NCBI RefSeq assembly: GCF_949987535.1
Contig: NC_080079.1
Span: 4,964,001-5,028,000, forward strand
Origin: Balaenoptera acutorostrata
Lineage: Eukaryota > Chordata > Mammalia > Artiodactyla > Balaenopteridae
Direction: 5' to 3'
Length of the DNA stretch: 64,000 nt
A program made the translations under genes and the position numbers. Shown here piece by piece: positions 35,041-45,386 of the stretch. Each line of letters opens with the position of its first letter. Position 1 is the stretch's first letter. The notes under the pieces were generated by a model. That model ran no database searches. It was given only the letters and a program-made list of their open reading frames with translations, and was not told the DNA's origin.

Positions 35041-35350
35041 ACACCATTCGGAGGCTGCTCCGGCCGCACGGGCATGACGGGGGGGTCGCAGGAAGAGGCT
35101 GCTGCTCGGGGCCACGTGGATTAGCGAACGGACAGATGGCCTCCTCTCTGGAAACCTCGACAGTATGCTCGGGCTCAGCTGGGGGTGACGCCCCGGCCTC
35201 AGCTAAGTCCGCTCCCCACCTAGCAGCCTGGGCGCTACCAGCCAAGGCCTGCAAAGAGGTCAGGAGCGCGCGTTAAGCAATGGTGATCCCTGCGTCTGCG
35301 CAGGGAAACCGAGCCGCGCTCTGAACCCACCAATCCGCAGGCGCTACCAG
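35041..35350 (+). promoter_or_regulatory. CpG-island-like block with donor-like end
   Basis: By hand count the 300 bases 35041-35340 contain about 25 CpGs at roughly 66% G+C, an observed/expected ratio near 0.8. That passes the usual island thresholds although the block is short. It carries no recognised repeat. A CCAAT box lies at 35330-35334, and TGCGTCTGCGCAG (35291-35303) resembles an NRF1-type site. TACCAG|GTGGGT at 35345-35356 is a reasonable splice donor, so the block could be a promoter with a short non-coding first exon on the plus strand. No TATA box and no paired downstream exon was found, and the strand is an inference. It may equally be a methylation-free enhancer or simply GC-rich DNA. 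Confidence 0.4.
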
Positions 35351-35356
35351 GTGGGT

Positions 35357-36369
35357 GGGGCTAACAATCCTCTCTAATCAGACGAGATTAATTTTCAAGA
35401 GGCAAAGACCCCTAGGGAAAAGAGGACACATTCCAGGGATGGTGGATCTCAGAAGAGCTGATCCATTACAGACACAAATCCTTACAAGTGCCAGGACCAC
35501 TGCCAGGATTTCCAGTCCGGACCCGCAGGCCCAGAGCTGCAGCGCGATGGATCGAAGCTCCAACAGCTGGGGATCAGCCGGCTAAGGCGAACCACAACCA
35601 GACATGGCCCGAGTGTGCACTTCCAGAATAAATTCAGGCCCAGCCACTTCCTTCCCCTCATCATGAAAAAAAACAATTAACCCCCCTCTGCTCTAGAGAG
35701 TAGGAGATTGTGTACATCCTTAGACTGCCCAGAAGGGCATGCACGGTTGGCTTGGGAAGCTGAACTAATGTCCTTGAATCTCTGAAGTGGCCTTAAAACA
35801 CTGTCAGTGACAGTGCACACGAAATCAGCTATTTGGATTCTTCAGAGGAGACACTGATGGACTTCCTCGTGGCAGGCTCCTGAGAAGGAAGTGAGCCCGG
35901 GGGACACAGCCAGGGACGTGAAAGTAGAGAAAGTGCCGGTTCATTACATAAAGCAGATGTTACTTACCCACGCAGGAGCCGAAGGGAGGCTTTGCCACGG
36001 CCGTGGACGGAAACCCTGGCAAGACACAAGCGAGGAATCCAGTGACAGCTCGCAGGCTGTCAGGACGAGCCATCTAGAGCAAGCTACCCAGAGGAGACTG
36101 GTGGGGGGTACGGAGGTGCAGGCAGAGGACAAAAGTAATCAGGGTCCTACCAGAGAAGGAAAGTGTGTCTCTGAAGAATTTAGGGGCAGTATATACCATA
36201 GCGGAACACACAAGAGCCCAAAGAGGGACTGGAATGAAGGCAGAGCCATTAGGATCTTGAGAAAACAAAGAATCTGAGATGGGCAGCCCTTAGAAGACTA
36301 GACAGAACACGTATGGACTCCAGGATCCTAAAAAGTGTGGCCCACATGGGATTTTTAAGGCAGTGAAAC
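35357..36369. other. Unassigned sequence downstream of the CpG block
   Basis: No gene or repeat recognised. A 128-codon plus-strand frame at 35891-36277 has no known domain and no clear splice sites. Confidence 0.45.
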
Positions 36370-36962
36370 TGTCCTGTGGTCAAATTAATTTGCTAGAGTA
36401 GCTCACAGAACTCAAGTAAACAGTTTACCTAATAGCTTGTCTGTTTATTAGTAAAGGAGATAACTCAACAACGGCCAGAGGGAAGAGATGCATAGGGCAA
36501 GGGAAGGGGTGCAGACCTGCCATGCTCTCTCTAGGCTGCTGCTCTCTCAGGACCTCCACGTGTTCACCAGCCTGGAAACCTGTACTTTGGGATTTTCGTA
36601 AAGGCTTCATCACGTAGCCATGATTGACCATTGACTCAATCTCCAGCCCCCTCCCCTTTGTGGAGATGGGAGGGGGAATGAAAGTTCCAAGCGTCTAACT
36701 GCAACTTGGTCTTTCTGGTGACCAGCTCTCATCCTGAAGCCATCCACCCAGAGTCACCACATTAGAACAAAGTCACTCCCATTGCCCAGAAAATTCCAAG
36801 GGACCTAAGAGCTCTGCATTAGGAACTGGGGTCAAAGACCAAATATTAGAACAAAAGATGCTCCTAGTGCCCTGATTACTTAGGCAATTACAAGGGTTGT
36901 AGGAGCCTCTGTGCCAGGAGCAGGGGCCGGAGACCGATAGACGTATTTCCTACTATTTCACA
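36370..36962 (-). mobile_element. Ancient LTR, subfamily not assigned
   Basis: TTTGCTAGAGTAGCTCACAG, GAAGAGATGCATAGGGCAAG, CCTCCACGTGTTCACCAGCC, GGCTTCATCACGTAGCCATG and the end CCTACTATTTCACA match a mammalian LTR consensus that I recall but cannot name. The right end is TTCACA. No TSD was resolved and there is no internal sequence. Confidence 0.6.
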
Positions 36963-36969
36963 GACACAG

Positions 36970-37582
36970 AGGAGGTGATCAGAGAAATTCTATGTGACAA
37001 GAGCTTGACCTGCTGTTGCTGGTTTGTTTTTTTTTTTTTTTTAATTAATTAATTTATTTATTTTAGCTGTGTTGGGTCTTCGTTTCTGTGCGAGGGCTTT
37101 CTCTAGTTGTGGCAAGTGGGGGCCACTCTTCATCGCGGTGCGCGGGCCTCTCACTGTCGCGGCCTCTCTTGTTGCGGAGCACAGGCTCCAGACGCGCAGG
37201 CTCAGCAGCTGTGGCTCACGGGCCCAGTTGCTCCGCGGCATGTGGGATCTTCCCAGACCAGGGCTCGAACCCGTGTCCCCTGCATTGGCAGGCAGACTCT
37301 CAACCACTGCGCCACCAGGGAAGCCCTGTTGCTGGTTCTGAAGAAAGCGGAAGGGGCCACACATCAAGGAAAGCAGGCACCTCTAGAAGCTGGAAAAGAC
37401 CAAGAAATGGATTGTCCTCTAGAGCTTCCAGAAGGAAGCAGCCCTGCCCACACCTTAACTTTACTCCAGTGAAACCTGTATCATCCGTCTAACCTACCGG
37501 ACTATTAGCTAATACATTTGTGTTGCTTTAAGCCAGTAAGTTTGCGGAAACTTGTTACTTCCACACGAGAAAACTAACCTAT
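36970..37582 (+). mobile_element. MLT1-type LTR, plus orientation, split by a CHR SINE
   Basis: The 3' half is clear after the SINE: GGAAGGGGCCACACATCAAG, CCTCTAGAAGCTGGAAAAGA, TTTGTGTTGCTTTAAGCCAG. The part before the SINE is short (36970-37024). The end is decayed. Confidence 0.75.
37025..37326 (-). mobile_element. CHR-type SINE, full length, 11-bp TSD
   Basis: T-tract and TTAATTAATT tail, CHR body and terminal CCACCAGGGAAGCCC. Exact TSD TGTTGCTGGTT lies at 37014-37024 and 37327-37337. Inserted in the MLT1 LTR. Confidence 0.97.
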
Positions 37583-37599
37583 AAAAAATGACATTGACT

Positions 37600-37785
37600 T
37601 AACCAACGTTTATAGAGCGCTGTCCGTGTGCCAAGTACCTAGCTGTTTTCTTGTTCTATCCTGATGACAATTCTAGAAGGAGGACACCTTTATTTACCCC
37701 CATTTTAGAGCTGAAGCAACTGAGTCATAAGAAGATTATTGTTTAAAGGGTAAAAGGTGTCAGGACCAGAATCTGAATGTGGGAA
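37600..37785 (-). repeat. MIR SINE
   Basis: CGTGTGCCAAGTACCTAGCT, GATGACAATTCTAGAAGGAG, CCATTTTAGAGCTGAAGCAA and CTGAGTCATAAGAAGATTAT follow the reverse MIR. Confidence 0.8.
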
Positions 37786-38214
37786 GTCCACCTGCTTCCC
37801 ACCGAGGGTTTGCAGTTAGAAAGGGAAGGAGGCGGGAAGGCCCACAGGCCATCCCAGAGGCTTTGATGCCTCTTGGCAGAGTTCCTAACAGGTGGGAAAA
37901 GAAGCAGGATGAGAATGACCAGCCCTCGTAGATATAAATCATGCACTTTTAAAAACAGACACCACCTGTTGTTGGCTAATGAGGAAGACGAGGCATAGTT
38001 CTGTGTTTGCAGGATAGTAAGTTAGCACTGCGGGGAAGGGAACCCAGGAGGGGGGCGGGGAGAAGACGGGAGAGTTGTAGCCGCAGAGATGGACGCTTAT
38101 GAGATGGCTGGGAATACGCTTTGCTGAAAACTGGGAAAGGTCATGTCGCCTCCAGTGCGCCATCTGATTTGCCTGAGAGAACATGGCCTTGAATTTAGAT
38201 GAAAATCTATACAA
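37786..38214. other. Unassigned sequence
   Basis: Nothing recognised. Confidence 0.45.
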
Positions 38215-38325
38215 CCTATTGCAACAGATCTTAATTGTGAGTCTGCCGTGTGCCAGTACACACGTACAGAGGGGTCCACACCCTCGGGGAGCTCATACCT
38301 TGCTGGCGACATAAGATGAACTTTC
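38215..38325 (-). repeat. L2 LINE 3' fragment
   Basis: TGAGTCTGCCGTGTGCCAGT and ACCCTCGGGGAGCTCATACC are reverse L2 phrases. Confidence 0.6.
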
Positions 38326-38344
38326 TACAAACAGAAGCAGAACG

Positions 38345-38560
38345 TCAGCAATCCCATCACTGTCATTTCTTATATTAAGAGGTTAAATGGGAAAACCATA
38401 TGGCCATTTATATGGATGCCAAAAAGACATTTACCAAGATTGCACATCCGCTTCTGAGAAAAACTCTAAGTCTCTGGGGAGTAAAAATACATTTTCGAAT
38501 ATTCAGAGCATCTATTAGAAACAGCAGGCAGGCACCATACGTAACAATCAATCATCACAT
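38345..38560 (+). pseudogene. LINE-1 ORF2 reverse-transcriptase fragment
   Basis: Encodes MAIYMDAKKTFTKI followed by AHPLLRKTL, the counterpart of the IISIDAEKAFDKI...HPF segment that holds motif A of the L1 reverse transcriptase. Upstream DNA (GTTAAATGGGAAAACCATAT) matches the same region. Both ends are missing, so only about 70 codons remain, and no neighbouring L1 parts adjoin it. Confidence 0.75.
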
Positions 38561-38589
38561 GTCCCCATTAGAGTGGCTAACTGCCAAAA

Positions 38590-39530
38590 ATGGCCACGCA
38601 TCCCCCCGCCTGTGGGTGTGCTCTCCTTTGCAGTGCTGCGTTGCCACTCGTCCCGTAAGTGGTGGCGTCCCCACCTCATGAACATGGGCTGGCCTCATGA
38701 CATGCTGTAACAATGGGACATAGTGGGAGTGACATCGTGTGAGTCCAAGCCGAGGACCCTGGAGGCCTTGGTTTCCTGCTCGTGCGCCTGGGGAGCACTG
38801 CTCTGAGAGCACCCTGGGAGGAAGCCCAGTCTCGCCCACAGGGGATGCAAGGCCACATGGAGCTGAGAAGGGCTGTCTCAGCTGATGGCCAGCACCAACT
38901 TCTAGACTTGTGAGTGAGGCTGCTCTTGGCCACTCTGCCCTGGTCAAGCTGCAGATGACCGCAGCTGTATGAGGGATCCCGGGGGAGACCAGTGAAGGAC
39001 AGTCCAGCTACGCCCAGACCAAACTGCTGACCTACCATGTGATGAACAGATGAAACAGTGACTGTTCTAAGCCACTAAGTGTGGGGTGATTTGTTATATG
39101 CATTAGTTTGCTAGGGCTGCCAGAACTAAGTACCCAAACTGAGTGGCTTCAACGTAAATAACAGAAATGTATTCTCTCACAGTTCTGGAGGCCAAATGTC
39201 TGAAATCAAGGTGTCGACAGTTCTGAGGACTGAGAGGGAAGGATTTGTCCCAGGCCTGTCTCCTTGGCTTGGAGATGGCCGTCTTTAGTGTTCACATAAC
39301 ATTCTCCCTGTGTGCATGCCTGTGTGACCAGTCTTCCCCTTTTTATAAGGACACTAGTCATATTGGATTACCGTCCGCCCTAATCACCTCATTCTAATTT
39401 GACTACCTCTGTAAAGACTCTATCTCCCAATGAGGTTGCATTCAGGAGGTTAGGACATCAACATATAAATTGGGTGGGGGGCATATAATTCATGCCCTAA
39501 CATTATACAACAATATATGACTTATATAGT
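38590..39530 (+). repeat. Ancient LTR-like element split by an MLT1 LTR
   Basis: The 3' end pattern TTCTAAGCCACTAAGTGTGG, then GGTGATTTGTTATA, continues after the MLT1 with CAACAATATATGACTTAT, as in many MaLR/ERVL LTR ends. The 5' part (38590-38900) is GC-richer and unassigned. Confidence 0.5.
39099..39502 (-). mobile_element. MLT1-type solo LTR, exact 5-bp TSD
   Basis: Opens TGCATTAGTTTGCTAGGGCT and closes CATGCCCTAACA (TG...CA). TSD TTATA lies at 39094-39098 and 39503-39507. Internal MLT1 phrases include CACAGTTCTGGAGGCCAAAT, TTTATAAGGACACTAGTCAT and GAGGTTAGGACATCAACATA. Confidence 0.96.
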
Positions 39531-39534
39531 CAGG

Positions 39535-40100
39535 AGCAAGAATAATTGCTATTATTCAACTTTTGTCCTGAAACTTTAACTAATGTAATAAGGCAAGAGC
39601 AAGAGGCAAAATGTTTAAATATTGGAAAGGAAAAGACAAGATTATAATTCCTGGAAGATTATCTTACTGTCTACATGAAAAATCAAAGAGCATTAACTGA
39701 AAAAACTATTGAAATTAAAAAGAGCATTTCCTAAGATTCTTACATTTAACATTAAAATATATTTCAAAACACTTTCCTTTATATCAGTAATAACCAATTT
39801 GAATATACCATTTTAAAGAATATATATACAAAGAGTTGTATATAAATGTTCATATCAACTTTATTAATAATAGCTCCCAAATAGAAAAAAACCTCAAACA
39901 TCCATCAACTGTTGAATGTCTAAATTGCAGTGTATTCATACAATGATTGTTACTTTTGATAATGTATACATATGTGGTACACACATTTTTATTCAAGAAT
40001 GTATTCATTGGGAGTATAAAACTCATCAAACCTGCACTTGATATGGATGCATTCATTTTATTGTACGTAAGTTATACCTCAATAATGTAACTTTTTCAGA
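39535..40100 (+). mobile_element. L1M 3' end
   Basis: AATGTTCATATCAACTTTAT, CCTCAAACATCCATCAACTG, and the terminal TTATTGTACGTAAGTTATAC with CTCAATAATG are the end of an L1M element. The ORF2 tail is full of stops. Confidence 0.75.
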
Positions 40101-40696
40101 TTCTAATTTTATTAACAGGATAAATCTAAAAATATTAGAAGACATTAAAATGCCAAAAGAAAATTTAGAAGGATATTTTTTATAACCATATGGTAAAAAA
40201 TAATTTAATTATCATGACAGCAAAGCAAAAGCCATAAATTAAAAGATTAAAAATAGATGTTATATAAAACATTTTACACAATTTGTATGTCAAAAGGCAT
40301 CATCAAAAATGTTTAAAAATAAGCCACAAACTTGGAAAAATTGCAACATAATGGGCAAACAATGGAGCCTCATGAAAAACCCTGGTCTAGGGTGTGAAGT
40401 GAGAAAAGAAAAAAACTATTGGAATTTAGGAGATCCAGGAACTGAGAAGATGGGGATTTTAGATCCAGGTGGATCTTCCAGGAAGGAAAACAGGAGGAGG
40501 GGCTGGCAGATAAGTCCTGCATGAGGGGTCCACGACAGGGGGCGGGGGGAGCAGTAGGGACCCCCTCTCCTTATGTGTTTAGCTCGATGTATAGCGACCT
40601 GGCTTAGCAGTTAATGTGATACAATCAATAACCTATGAGATTACCATCTCCCCTCCTTGGATAAGAGTGAGGAATGATGAGACACATGTTCTATGC
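40101..40696. other. Unassigned, A-rich
   Basis: 40110-40340 looks like L1 ORF2 debris. Nothing else recognised. Confidence 0.4.
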
Positions 40697-41097
40697 CAGC
40701 AGTTCTCAAACCTTTTGGTCTCAGAAACTCTTTACACTCTAAAAAACTAATGAGGATCCCCCAAAGCATTGTTTATCTATCAATATTTACTGTATTAGAA
40801 ATTAAAACTAAGAATGCTTCTAAATATTTATTAATACATTTTAGAAGAAGAAGAATAAAGTCATTATGTGTTAACATAAATTATTTTATAAAAATTAGCT
40901 AAATTTTTCAAAACAAAAAAAATGATGAGAAGAGTAGCATTTCTGCATATCTCTGTAATGTCTGGCTTAAGAGAAGACAACTGGATTGCCACATCTATTT
41001 CTACGTGCAATGTGTTGTGATGTGTTGCTTTGATTGAAGTATATGAAGAAAATCAGACCTCACACAGATATGTAGCTGGAAAAGAGAGCAACTTTTT

Positions 41098-41397
41098 TTT
41101 TTTTTAAAGAGTGTGTTTTTTTTTTTTAATTAATTAATTAATTTATTCTTGGCTGTGTTGGGTCTTCGTTTCTGTGCGAGGGCTTTCGCTAGTTGTGGCA
41201 AGCGGGGGCCACTCTTCATCGCGATGCACGGGCCTCTCACTATCGCGGCCTCTCTTGTTGCGGAGCACAGGCTCAGTAGTTGTGGCTCACGGGCCTAGTT
41301 ACTCTGTGGCATGTGGGATCTTCCCAGACCAGGGCTCGAACCCGTGTCCCCTGCATTAGCAGGCAGATTCTCAACGACTGCGCCCCCAGGGAAGCCC
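41098..41397 (-). mobile_element. CHR-type SINE in the Charlie element
   Basis: T-tracts and TTAATTAATTAATT tail, CHR body lacking about 14 bases between GAGCACAGGCTC and AGTAGTTG, terminal CCCCCAGGGAAGCCC. The flanks GAGCAAC and GAGAACAA are similar but the TSD is decayed. Removing it restores the Charlie consensus. Confidence 0.93.
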
Positions 41398-41450
41398 GAG
41401 AACAATGTTTTAATAGCCTCTCAGATCATTGTGAATATTCTTCTTGCATG

Positions 41451-41908
41451 CTACAAGTTATAGGTTCTAAATGTTTTGTTGCAGTGTGGAACCCAAAACC
41501 CCATCAATGAACTTTCTCTACTCCAATCCATTAAACACATTGGTCCATCTTGCACTTTGAATGGATTGTTTTCTCGCACACAATTTTGTACCATCATTTG
41601 GAAAAATGTTGGTTCACTGAGTCTGCAGGTCTTCCAAATGTTGACACATTTCATTATACAACATTAAAAAAAATAATCGTACTTGTTAAAATCACCCCCC
41701 ATCTCATAAGTAAAGTTCAGAAGTACTGGGAAGCTGTCAAACTCTTGGTGGCTGATACAAGGTTTCCAAAATTCCAATTTTCACTTGAAATCTCAAATTT
41801 TATCACTGGCAAAAATACTGTCAGTTGCTTTCCTCGAAGTGACAGGTTGACTTCGTTCCTTTTTGAGAAAATGTCTAGCAAATACCCCGGTCTGAAGAGC
41901 CCCAGCAT
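41451..41908 (-). pseudogene. hAT-Charlie transposase fragment
   Basis: The minus-strand translation gives YLLDIFSKRNEVNLSLRGK (41830-41886), the hAT segment usually read YLADIFEKLNELNLSLQGK. Further on, in another frame, comes VNIWKTCRLSEP at about 41610-41645, which follows it in the family. Frames are broken between them and the catalytic N-terminal half is missing. Domesticated vertebrate relatives of this family exist (ZBED5-like), but this copy shows no sign of being intact. Confidence 0.75.
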
Positions 41909-42389
41909 GTCTGTCAGTCATTCTTTGAAGGCAGAGTGGCGTTTCCAGGAAGAAGTAGCTTGTTCAGCTCAAAACAGAAACTACTGCATGAGCGCTTTTC
42001 CTTGAGACAATGTACATCCCAGGGTAGATAGCAGAAATGCTTTATGCACAAGTCCCAGGATAGGAAAGAGATGTGTACACAGGGTCAAAATTTTTAAAAA
42101 GTAATAGTTTTTACTGCTTCATCAAGGGCATTTTGAAGTGAACCTAGCTGTTTTTAATTGTAAGTACATGACATGGCCGTGAGGGCAGTTTGCTGCCACT
42201 GCTTTGATTCCTGCTAAGGCATCGGCTGCTTTACCCACCACTGCTTTTGCACCATAGTTGCAAATGTCAACACAGTTAAAGAGAGAAATGACATTTTAGT
42301 ATTATCATGAAAAGAGTTTTGACTTCACAGACTCCCTACAAGAGTCTCGGGGACCCTCAGGGTCTATATTTTCAGACACACTGTTATGC

Positions 42390-43195
42390 TACTCCAAGGA
42401 AATAATCAGAAGTTTGTTCAAAGATGTATGGTCAAGCAATTCCACTCCTGGCTATTTATCTGAAAAAAAAATGAAAACACTAATTCGAAAAGATACATGC
42501 ACCCCAATGTTCATAGCAGTATTATTTACAAGGTACAGAGGCAACCTAAGTGTCCATTAACAGATGAATGGATAAAGAAGATGTGGTGTACATATATACA
42601 AGGGAATGCTACTCAGCCATAAAAAAGAATGAAATAATGCCATTTGCGGCAACGTGGATGGAACTGGAGGGTATCATGCTTAGTGAAATAAGTCAGAGAA
42701 AGACAATACCACATGGTATCACGTATGTATGGAATCTAAAAAACAAACTAGTGAATATAACAAAAAGAAACTCGTGAACAAACTAGTTTTATAGAGAACA
42801 GATATAGAGAACAAACTAGTGGTTACCAATGGGGAGAGGGAAGGGGGGAGGGGCAAGACAGGGGTAAGAGATTAAGAGGTACAAACTACTATGTATAACA
42901 TAAATAAGCTACGAGGATATATTAAACAGCATAGGGAATATAGCCGATATTTTATAGTAACTATAAATGTACTATAACCTTTACAAATTGTGAATCACTG
43001 TGTTGTACCCCTGAAGCTTGTATGACATTGTACATCAACAATAAATTTTTTTTTAAAGATGTATGGTCAGGGATGTCAGTTTCAACATTGTTTGAAACAG
43101 TGAAAAATTGGAAATCATCTGAACGCTCCTAGGTGAACACTGTTTAACTAAACGTTGGTACGTCCATGCAATGAGAAAAGCAGGTTGGATGTCAA
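42390..43195 (+). mobile_element. Old L1ME ORF2 piece, host of a younger L1
   Basis: Joining 42390-42434 to 43070-43195 gives one L1ME-like ORF2 stretch: AAATAATCAGAAGTTTGTTC, then AGTGAAAAATTGGAAATCAT and GGTACGTCCATGCAATGAGA. The young L1 at 42435 splits it. Confidence 0.65.
42435..43054 (+). mobile_element. 5'-truncated LINE-1 with 15-bp TSD
   Basis: Carries the ORF2 end (VVYIYTRECYSAIKKNEI and ATWMELEGIMLSEISQ are legible), the 3' UTR with TTGTACCCCTGAAGCTTGTA, and ends CAATAAATTTTTTTTT. Exact TSD AAAGATGTATGGTCA lies at 42420-42434 and 43055-43069. Truncated to 620 bp. Confidence 0.95.
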
Positions 43196-43199
43196 GGGA

Positions 43200-43670
43200 A
43201 TCAGACAAAGGCAGAGCTTTGCACAATGGAGGTTTGTCGGGAGGTGCACCTGGGAACATGTCTAAGGACCGGCAGGAGGAAGGGTTGAGTTGATGCTGTT
43301 TGGAAAGAGGCCCCAGCTCATCCCACTTTTCAGAGGTGCCCAAAGCGTAAGGCACGCGGCCTCTGCACCCTCACGTGGGCCAGTCGTCGGAGAGGCTGGG
43401 ACAGGCACGGGCAGCTCTCCTCCGTGTCAGTGCCCCTCGGATTCTGCTGTGAGCCATGAGCGAAGCGCTCTGGCTGTCGGCTGCCAAGGGAACGAGCGCC
43501 CTCTTCCTGAAGGGGGTTCAGGGCAGCGTTGTACAGAATCCACCGCAAGCTATTGAAAGACACAAGGCACTCCTGCAGCTTTTAATGTGAAAAGATGTTT
43601 TCAAGTAAAGTAGAAGTTTCTAGTGTAAGTCCATGCTCTGTGCTGAAAAATAAGATCTCATGAGTTTGTA
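43200..43670. other. Unassigned; CpG-rich patch at 43335-43535
   Basis: The 200 bases 43335-43535 hold about 15 CpGs at about 62% G+C by hand count. Overlapping open frames on both strands (88 and 77 codons) carry no recognised domain and no paired splice sites. Confidence 0.4.
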
Positions 43671-43673
43671 ATA

Positions 43674-43808
43674 CTGATATGGGAAAGGAATCTGAAAAAG
43701 AATAAGTATATGACTATGTATAACTAAATCACTCTGCTGTACACCTAATACTAACACAACATTGCAAATCAACTATAGTCCAATATAAGACAAAAATTAA
43801 AAAATAAA
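43674..43808 (+). mobile_element. LINE-1 3' UTR fragment
   Basis: TATGTATAACTAAATCACTC, TGCTGTACACCTAATACTAA and CACAACATTGCAAATCAACT are the terminal part of the artiodactyl-type L1 3' UTR, ending in an A-rich tail. Confidence 0.85.
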
Positions 43809-43810
43809 TA

Positions 43811-43931
43811 GGGACTTCCCTGGCGGTCCAGTGGTTAAGACTCCGCATTTCCACTGCAGGGGACACGGGTTCGATCCCTGGTCGGGGAACTAAGATCCCA
43901 CATGCCACGCGGCACAGCCAAAAATAAATAA
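43811..43931 (+). mobile_element. Short CHR-1-like SINE
   Basis: GGGACTTCCCTGGCGGTCCA with A box TGGCGGTCCAGTGG and B box GGTTCGATCCC, ending at CACGCGGCACAGCCAAAAAT. It is about 120 bp, consisting of the tRNA-like head and the short tail of the older CHR type without the long CHR-2 body. It sits directly behind the A-rich tail of the L1 fragment. Confidence 0.92.
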
Positions 43932-43944
43932 GTACATAAAATCT

Positions 43945-45052
43945 AGGAAAACATTTTGTTTAGGGTGTCCAGGTGGGAGCTGGTGGTGGTCAACACAAGA
44001 GCGGTGGCAGCGGGGATGGAGAGCTGAAGGGCTCGGTGTCCAGAGGAGCTCGAGTGGAACGGATGTGGGGTTGAGGGACAGGGAGAAGCCAAGGAGGTGT
44101 CCCAGTGTCCCAGTGTCCCAGCTGGGCCACCTGAGTGCTGACATGCCATGCACTGAACTAGGGGATGGGAATGCAGGTTGGTGGACAAGGGCAAGGCTGG
44201 CGAGGAAAGGTAAAGAGCCAGTGGGGACGTCGTATTGGTCAGCAGGGAACAGAGAGCACACCCATCAGGCTAACCAAGGGGAGGATAGCAAAAGCACCAG
44301 TGATAAAGTTGCGGGCAGGATTTAAGGCGCAGAGGGATGTGAAGCTGCCAGAAAACGGGGTGGGGAGGCCAGCACCACCTCAACGCCAGAAGGTGAGGGG
44401 GGAGCATCAGTTACCTGGGTCAAAAAGAGTAGAGTTATGTGGAAAGGGACACGGAGTCAATCTCCAGCCCCATAGGGAGGGGTCTGGGGAGAAAAGCCCT
44501 GACCTCAGTCTCTCGAGCCCGACAGCCTCCTGCAGAAGCAGAGGGCGAGGGAACCAGCTGGTACCTCCTGGGCACCAAGCAGTGTGGAAGGTGGTGGAGA
44601 GGCAGATGGCGAAGAGCCGGCACAAGCACAGTGACTCTGTAGGGCCTACAGGGCGTTCAGGTGAAGCTGTACCCAGATGGTTGAGTACGTACACCTGAAG
44701 TCCGGGTGATCTGAGCTGAAGACACAGAGCGATAGGAGCCATCAGCCTGCGTCTAGGGCCAGCAGAGGAAGATCCCATGGAGGTTCTTGAGAGGGGCCAT
44801 CAGGGAGGTGGGAAGAGAATCAGGAGATGTTCCTCAAAGGGTGCTGTGTGGAAGGCTGCTCACAGGGGAGCCGAGAAGGGCTAAGTATTGCCCACCAGTG
44901 TAACAGAAGTGGCGTTGGTGGTGACCTTAGCCATAAGGATTTTACTGGACTAAGGAGGGAAAATCTTATTTGCACTCAGTTGCTGGGGGAGGTAAGGGAG
45001 TGGAGGTGTCAGGGGTGGTTTGGCTGTGAAGGGGGAAAGGGCAGAGCTGAAG
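43945..45052. other. Unassigned, GC-rich
   Basis: No gene. GTGTCCCA repeats three times at 44097-44122. The 177-codon plus-strand frame at 44165-44698 has no recognised domain and overlaps minus-strand frames of similar length. Confidence 0.45.
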
Positions 45053-45386
45053 GATGATGATGATGGTGATGATGGTGGTGATGATGATGGTGATGGTGAT
45101 GGTGGTGGTGATGATGATGGTGATGATGGTGGTGGTGATGATGGTGATGATGATGGTGATGGTGATGGTGGTGGTGGTGGTGATAGTGATGATGGTGATG
45201 ATGATGGTGGTGATGGTGGTGGTGATGGTGGTGGTGATGATGGTGATGGTGATGGTGATGGTGATGGTGGTGGTGATGATGATGATGGTGATGATGATGG
45301 TGATGGTGACGGTGGTGGTGATGATGATGATGGTGATGATGGTGATGGTGGTGATGATGATGATGGTGATGATGATGATGACGATG
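45053..45386 (+). repeat. GAT/GGT microsatellite, 334 bp
   Basis: An uninterrupted succession of GAT and GGT triplets, with three ATAG/ACG-type deviations. Because the period is three, all plus frames stay open and encode D/G, M/V or W-poor polymers. The 169-codon frame over it (45020-45529) is therefore an artefact of the repeat. Length polymorphism is likely. Confidence 0.97.

Larger units (their letters stand above)
40697..42383 (-). mobile_element. hAT-Charlie DNA transposon, decayed, split by a CHR SINE
   Basis: The left terminal inverted repeat CAGCAGTTCTCAAACCTTTT pairs with a decayed right end TTTTCAGACACACTG. The sequence then follows the Charlie family (GGTCTCAGAAACTCTTTACA; AGTATATGAAGAAAATCAGA; CAAATGTTGACACATTTCAT). 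Imperfect flanks TTCTATGC and TTATGCTA may be a decayed 8-bp TSD. Transposase remnants lie on the minus strand. About 1.4 kb without the SINE, so it is an internally deleted derivative. Confidence 0.85.
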
